DNA of 64,000 nucleotides from Paenibacillus radicis (ex Gao et al. 2016) (GTDB lineage: Bacteria; Bacillota; Bacilli; Paenibacillales; Paenibacillaceae). The stretch covers positions 154,570-218,569 of the forward strand of contig NZ_BMHY01000010.1 of the NCBI RefSeq assembly GCF_014641555.1. The letters are read 5' to 3'. Position 1 is the stretch's first letter, and every line of letters begins with the position of its first letter. A program made the translations under genes and the position numbers. This document shows positions 60,845 through 64,000 of the stretch, piece by piece. The notes under the pieces were generated by a model that worked only from the letters and a program-made list of their open reading frames with translations, did not search any database and was not told the DNA's origin.

Positions 60845-62080
60845 TTAAATCGCCCAGTTTCCTTTACGGAAGACTGGCACAACCGTACCGTCCGCCTGAA
60901 TGCCGTCGATATCCATTTCCTCGGAGCCAATCATGAAATCGACATGCGTGATGCTTGAATTTACGCCGTTTGCCTCAAGCTCTTCAGGAGACATCGTTTT
61001 GCCTCCGTCGATATTGAACGCATAGCCGCTGCCGATTGCCAGATGGTTGGATGCGTTCTCGTCAAACAGCGTATTGTAGAACAAAATATTTGACTGTGAA
61101 ATTGGAGAATGATGAGGGACAAGCGCTACCTCACCCAAATAATGCGAGCCCTCGTCGGTATCGACCAGCTGCTGCAAAATCTCCTGTCCTTCCTCTGCCT
61201 CTACCTTCACGATCCTTCCTTGCTCGAAGGTAAGCTTGAAACCGTCGATAATGTTGCCTCCGTAGCTGAGCGGCTTCGTACTCGACACATAGCCATTAAC
61301 GCCTGTTTTCACCGGAACGGTAAATACCTCTTCCGTAGGCATGTTGGCCATGAACGGAACGTTATTCGCGTTGATACTGCCTGCGGCAACCCACAGATGC
61401 TTATCGCCCAGCTCAATCGTCAGATCCGTTCCTGGAGCCGTATAATGCAGCTGTTTGAAATGACGGCTGTTGAGTGCTTCTCCTTTTGTATGCAGCGTTT
61501 CATTATGCTTCTCCCATGCCGCTACCGGATCTTCGGACCGCAGTCTTACCGCATCAAAGATCGCATTCCATAGCAGTTCCACTGCCTCTTCTCCAGAAGC
61601 TTCAGGAAATACCTTAGCAGCCCATTCTTTGCCCGCAGCGGCAACGACTGTCCAGCTCACCTTATCGGCTTGCATGGCACGGCGGAAATCCTTCAGTCCT
61701 TGTCCTGCTGCCTTCTGGAAGCTCGCTATCCGCTTGGAATCAATTCCTTTCAGCAGATCGGGGCTTGCCGATACGATAGAGATGAAGACCGCACCACGCT
61801 CTACGAATGAATTCCGTTTAGCCGTCTCCCACTCCGGATATTGCGTAAATACTTCATCTGATGCCTTCTCGTATTTCAAACGGGATAACGCATCGTCGGT
61901 CCATTCAATATGTACATTCCCTGCGCCTGCGTCATAAGCTTTAGCTGCGATCAGACGGACGAGATCGGCCATCTCCACCGCCCCTGTAATAAAGACTTCC
62001 TGCCCTTGCTGTACATTGGCACCGGTGCGTATGATCAGCTCCGCGTATTTTGGCAGGTGGGTTGTATAAGATTGTGTCAT
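60845..62080 (-). CDS. ampS: M29-family aminopeptidase (AmpS-like)
   Basis: Metallo-aminopeptidase of 411 residues. N-terminal YAELIIRTGANVQQGQEVFI; metal-site regions EVALVPHHSPISQSNILFYN (Glu, His) and GSGYAFNIDGGKTMSP, SSITHVDFMIGSEEMDIDGI (His, Asp) near the end. Cytosolic peptide degradation. SD AAGGAGAAA before ATG. Stands alone; divergent from the SEC-C gene. Confidence 0.93.
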   Translation of the reverse strand: MTQSYTTHLPKYAELIIRTGANVQQGQEVFITGAVEMADLVRLIAAKAYDAGAGNVHIEWTDDALSRLKYEKASDEVFTQYPEWETAKRNSFVERGAVFISIVSASPDLLKGIDSKRIASFQKAAGQGLKDFRRAMQADKVSWTVVAAAGKEWAAKVFPEASGEEAVELLWNAIFDAVRLRSEDPVAAWEKHNETLHTKGEALNSRHFKQLHYTAPGTDLTIELGDKHLWVAAGSINANNVPFMANMPTEEVFTVPVKTGVNGYVSSTKPLSYGGNIIDGFKLTFEQGRIVKVEAEEGQEILQQLVDTDEGSHYLGEVALVPHHSPISQSNILFYNTLFDENASNHLAIGSGYAFNIDGGKTMSPEELEANGVNSSITHVDFMIGSEEMDIDGIQADGTVVPVFRKGNWAI

Positions 62081-62257
62081 TTGTCATTTCTCCTTGAGGT
62101 TTATAGTTTTGAAATAAGCTTACGCTTGCAGGCTCTCCGTCATTCCTATTCTGTCCAATATCCGCCCGTTTCCCATATGCAGCTCATTTTGTGGTATGAT
62201 AGACAAATGTGCTTTTATGCAAAAAGACCAACGTTAGAAGGAGCTACGAATTTTATT

Positions 62258-62749
62258 ATGTCTAAACTAGGTAGAAACGAGCCATGTCACTGTGGCAGCG
62301 GAATCAAGTACAAAAAGTGCTGCATGGCAAAAGACGAGCAAACCGCTCGCGACAATCGTCAGCAAGCAGCAGCAGCAAATGGTACACGTTCCGTCCAACA
62401 GTCGGATTTGGCTGGCTTTATCAACTCGCAGCTGACCTGGAGCAATCCTCAATACGCAGAGCTGGCTCTGCAGTTATCCGAAAATATGCAAGCGGATTAT
62501 ACGCCTGATCAAACCGTCATGACAGTTATGGTCTGGCATACGTATTCGACCGCTACGTCCCCGAGCTTCCGGAAAATGGGCGTGTTCTGCGCAGCGCTTG
62601 AATTCATGGCCAGCGAAGTTCACGGCATGAACAAAAACCGCAACGAGCTCGCTGAGAAATATGAAGTATCGGCAGCAACCGTACAGAAGCGGTTCCAGGA
62701 AATCTCCGCATTTATGATGGAGCAAGCGGAACAAACGCAATCCGCTTAA
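62258..62749 (+). CDS. SEC-C metal-binding protein
   Basis: Protein of 163 residues. The N-terminal zinc-binding SEC-C motif PCHCGSGIKYKKCC (CxCx8CC) is followed by a helical domain (LAGFINSQLTWSNPQYAELA, VFCAALEFMASEVHGMNKNR) and a KYEVSAATVQKRFQEISA helix-turn-helix-like end. Start ATG 62258; the GAAGGAG site is about 14 nt upstream, a bit far. The frame extends upstream to 61910 but that part overlaps ampS and lacks similarity. Confidence 0.85.
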   Translation: MSKLGRNEPCHCGSGIKYKKCCMAKDEQTARDNRQQAAAANGTRSVQQSDLAGFINSQLTWSNPQYAELALQLSENMQADYTPDQTVMTVMVWHTYSTATSPSFRKMGVFCAALEFMASEVHGMNKNRNELAEKYEVSAATVQKRFQEISAFMMEQAEQTQSA

Positions 62750-62770
62750 TGATAGTAAGGTTGCAGATAG

Positions 62771-62820
62771 GCAGACGGCTACTGCTGTCCGTAATGGACA
62801 GCGAAGCCGTCTGCTTTTTT
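62771..62820 (+). terminator. Terminator of the SEC-C gene
   Basis: GCAGACGGCT and AGCCGTCTGC arms with an inner CTGTCC/GGACAG stem and six T after it. Confidence 0.88.
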
Positions 62821-62821
62821 A

Positions 62822-63808
62822 CTATAATTGATCCGCTGCGAAAACAAGACCGATCTGTCTGCGCGCCTCATCCATAATCTCCATAACCGTCAGAGAGTTT
62901 GTAAAGGAATTCACTGGCGACTCCGTCTGACCAGCTTGTACGAGATCGGCAAACGACTGAATCTCATATACCATCGTATTGCTGGCCTGCGGTCTGCTTA
63001 CATCCTCTTCACGCCCATCTCGATACTGCAAGCGTACGCTGGCAGGCTGGCTAATCCGTTCAATGATGATATTCCCGCCCTCGCCTTGAATCTCGGCAGG
63101 CAGGTTAGAGCTGGATATTTTGGAATGCTGAAGTACAGCCTCCATATCTCCGTAGCTCAGAATCAAGCTGCCTTTGCCGTCCACACCCGATTCAAGCATA
63201 ACAGCGCTAGCCTGAACGCTATCCGGCTTGCCGAACAGAACAACGAGCGGATAGATGCAATACGTACCGATATCCATCAGCGAGCCGTTGGAAAGCTCCG
63301 GAAGGAATGCATTCATGACGACGCCTTCCTTATAAGCATCATAACGGGAAGAATATTGACAGAAGGACGCATAGTAGTGACGTACTTTGCCGATCTTATG
63401 CAGATTTTGCTGAATGGCTTCAAAGTTCGGTACCAGTGTTGACTTCATCGCTTCCATCAGCAGTACCTTATTCTCCTTAGCCGTCTCGATCATTTGGCGA
63501 AGCTCTTTCGTATTGGAAGCAATCGGCTTCTCGCACAGAACATGCTTGCCTGCTTTCATAAAAGTAATCGCATGCTCCGCATGAAGCGAATTTGGGCTTG
63601 CAATATAGATGGCGTCGATCAGATCGCTGCTTGCCATCTCTCCGATATCGGTGAACGTATTCGCAATGCCATGTTTATCTGCATAAGCTTGGGCCTTGTC
63701 CGCTGTCCGGGAGTAGATGGCCGTAATTTCAACTTGATTCGCTTGACTTGCCGCATCTACGAATGATTCTGTAATAAAATTGGAGCCGATTATGCCAAAA
63801 CGCACCAT
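62822..63808 (-). CDS. Gfo/Idh/MocA family oxidoreductase
   Basis: Rossmann dehydrogenase of 328 residues: VRFGIIGSNFITESFVDAAS, HAITFMKAGKHVLCEKPIAS with the EKP motif, and LSNGSLMDIGTYCIYPLVVL in the C-terminal domain (active-site region; Tyr in place of His near GTYC is common in this subgroup). NAD(P)-dependent, sugar-like substrate unknown. Start ATG 63808 with GAGGAA 7 nt upstream. Resembles the Bacillota YvaA/YteT-type members. Confidence 0.88.
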   Translation of the reverse strand: MVRFGIIGSNFITESFVDAASQANQVEITAIYSRTADKAQAYADKHGIANTFTDIGEMASSDLIDAIYIASPNSLHAEHAITFMKAGKHVLCEKPIASNTKELRQMIETAKENKVLLMEAMKSTLVPNFEAIQQNLHKIGKVRHYYASFCQYSSRYDAYKEGVVMNAFLPELSNGSLMDIGTYCIYPLVVLFGKPDSVQASAVMLESGVDGKGSLILSYGDMEAVLQHSKISSSNLPAEIQGEGGNIIIERISQPASVRLQYRDGREEDVSRPQASNTMVYEIQSFADLVQAGQTESPVNSFTNSLTVMEIMDEARRQIGLVFAADQL

Positions 63809-63868
63809 ATGCAAGTTCCTCGCATTCTGTATGTAGTCTCCACTTTATTTTAACACATTCCGACAATC

Positions 63869-63908
63869 AAAAAAGCCTGCCTCGCGTCATTTATACGCAA
63901 GTGCAGAC
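63869..63908 (-). terminator. Terminator of the tRNA transcript
   Basis: Minus strand: CTGCACTTGCGT pairs with ACGCGAGGCAG (one mismatch, G-U pairs), followed by GCTTTTTT. It lies just downstream of the tRNA. Confidence 0.7.
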
Positions 63909-63925
63909 TGTGATAATCGATTAAA

Positions 63926-64000
63926 TGGTCGGGATGACACGATTTGAACATGCGACCCCCTGGTCCCAAACCAGGTGCTCTACCAAGCTGAGCTACATCC
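63926..64000 (-). tRNA. tRNA-Pro (anticodon UGG), 5' end outside window
   Basis: Reverse strand reads GGATGTAGCTCAGCTTGG (D arm), anticodon loop TTTGGGA with anticodon TGG, T-arm GTTCAAATC, acceptor CATCCCGA and an encoded CCA. The two first bases of the acceptor lie beyond the right edge. Confidence 0.93.

Noticed and set aside
61910..62257. N-terminal extension of the SEC-C protein
   Set aside because: It overlaps the start of ampS on the other strand and lacks a start site; the SEC-C motif normally lies at the N-terminus.

Overview
The window looks like chromosome from an endospore-forming, Gram-positive Bacillota, most likely a Paenibacillus or close relative. Evidence for this: purine-rich Shine-Dalgarno (SD) sites before nearly every gene, tandem leucine T-boxes, the sporulation protein YyaC, DUF1128, YqkE-like and YitT proteins, an SLH-anchored surface protein, a class II GalT, and the thiL-tsaE-tsaB-rimI-tsaD / ABC-F / moaC arrangement known from Bacillus. 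No phage, insertion sequence, CRISPR array or rRNA was seen. One tRNA-Pro gene runs off the right edge, and a molybdopterin-domain gene runs off the left edge.

Region by region. 1-2.6 kb: molybdenum cofactor genes (MoeA-like, mogA, moaC) and 5-formyl-THF cyclo-ligase. 2.8-4.7 kb: an ABC-F ATPase. 4.8-9.5 kb: a complete comQXPA quorum-sensing locus, including a 53-residue ComX pre-pheromone gene too short for ordinary ORF calling, with a perfect hairpin over the comX ribosome site. 9.6-10.3 kb: an ABC ATPase broken by an 11-bp tandem duplication. 10.6-10.9 kb: a DnaA-box cluster. 10.9-13.2 kb: leuA behind two tandem leucine T-boxes. 13.3-17.2 kb: tsaD-rimI-tsaB-tsaE-thiL (tRNA t6A modification and thiamine phosphate kinase). 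17.2-25.8 kb: YitT, a degenerate HD-GYP protein next to a membrane GGDEF protein, a methyltransferase, a hydrolase, yyaC and small conserved genes. 26-30.9 kb: galK-galE-galT with a divergent AraC regulator. 31-40 kb: mostly single genes (FAD oxidoreductase, general stress protein, CorA-like transporter, Gfo/Idh/MocA, lipases, PAQR protein, GH26-like glycosidase, LapA). 40.2-44.4 kb: a Fur-boxed efeO-efeB-efeU iron-uptake operon. 44.5-45.4 kb: an SDR dehydrogenase.

46.3-50.3 kb is the most unusual part. A methyltransferase and a class I isoprenoid-synthase-fold protein with two DDxxD motifs are followed by an 82-residue peptide with an NHLP-type (nitrile-hydratase-like) RiPP leader and a C-terminal tail ending in Trp. 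A membrane histidine kinase without a partner regulator lies convergent to it. This resembles the ComQ/ComX/ComP logic seen 38 kb away, but with an unrelated leader. It could be an undescribed prenylated-peptide or terpenoid-RiPP signalling system; that is inference.

50.4-64 kb: a PrpE-like phosphatase, small conserved proteins, a 1085-residue NHL-propeller/SLH surface protein with a 24-bp coding repeat, a divergent MalT-type LuxR regulator, a second GH26-like protein carrying TPR-like repeats, an M29 aminopeptidase, a SEC-C protein, a second Gfo/Idh/MocA oxidoreductase, and tRNA-Pro. Intergenic gaps are short and mostly hold factor-independent terminators. Starts were chosen by SD position, so several differ from the longest reading frame.
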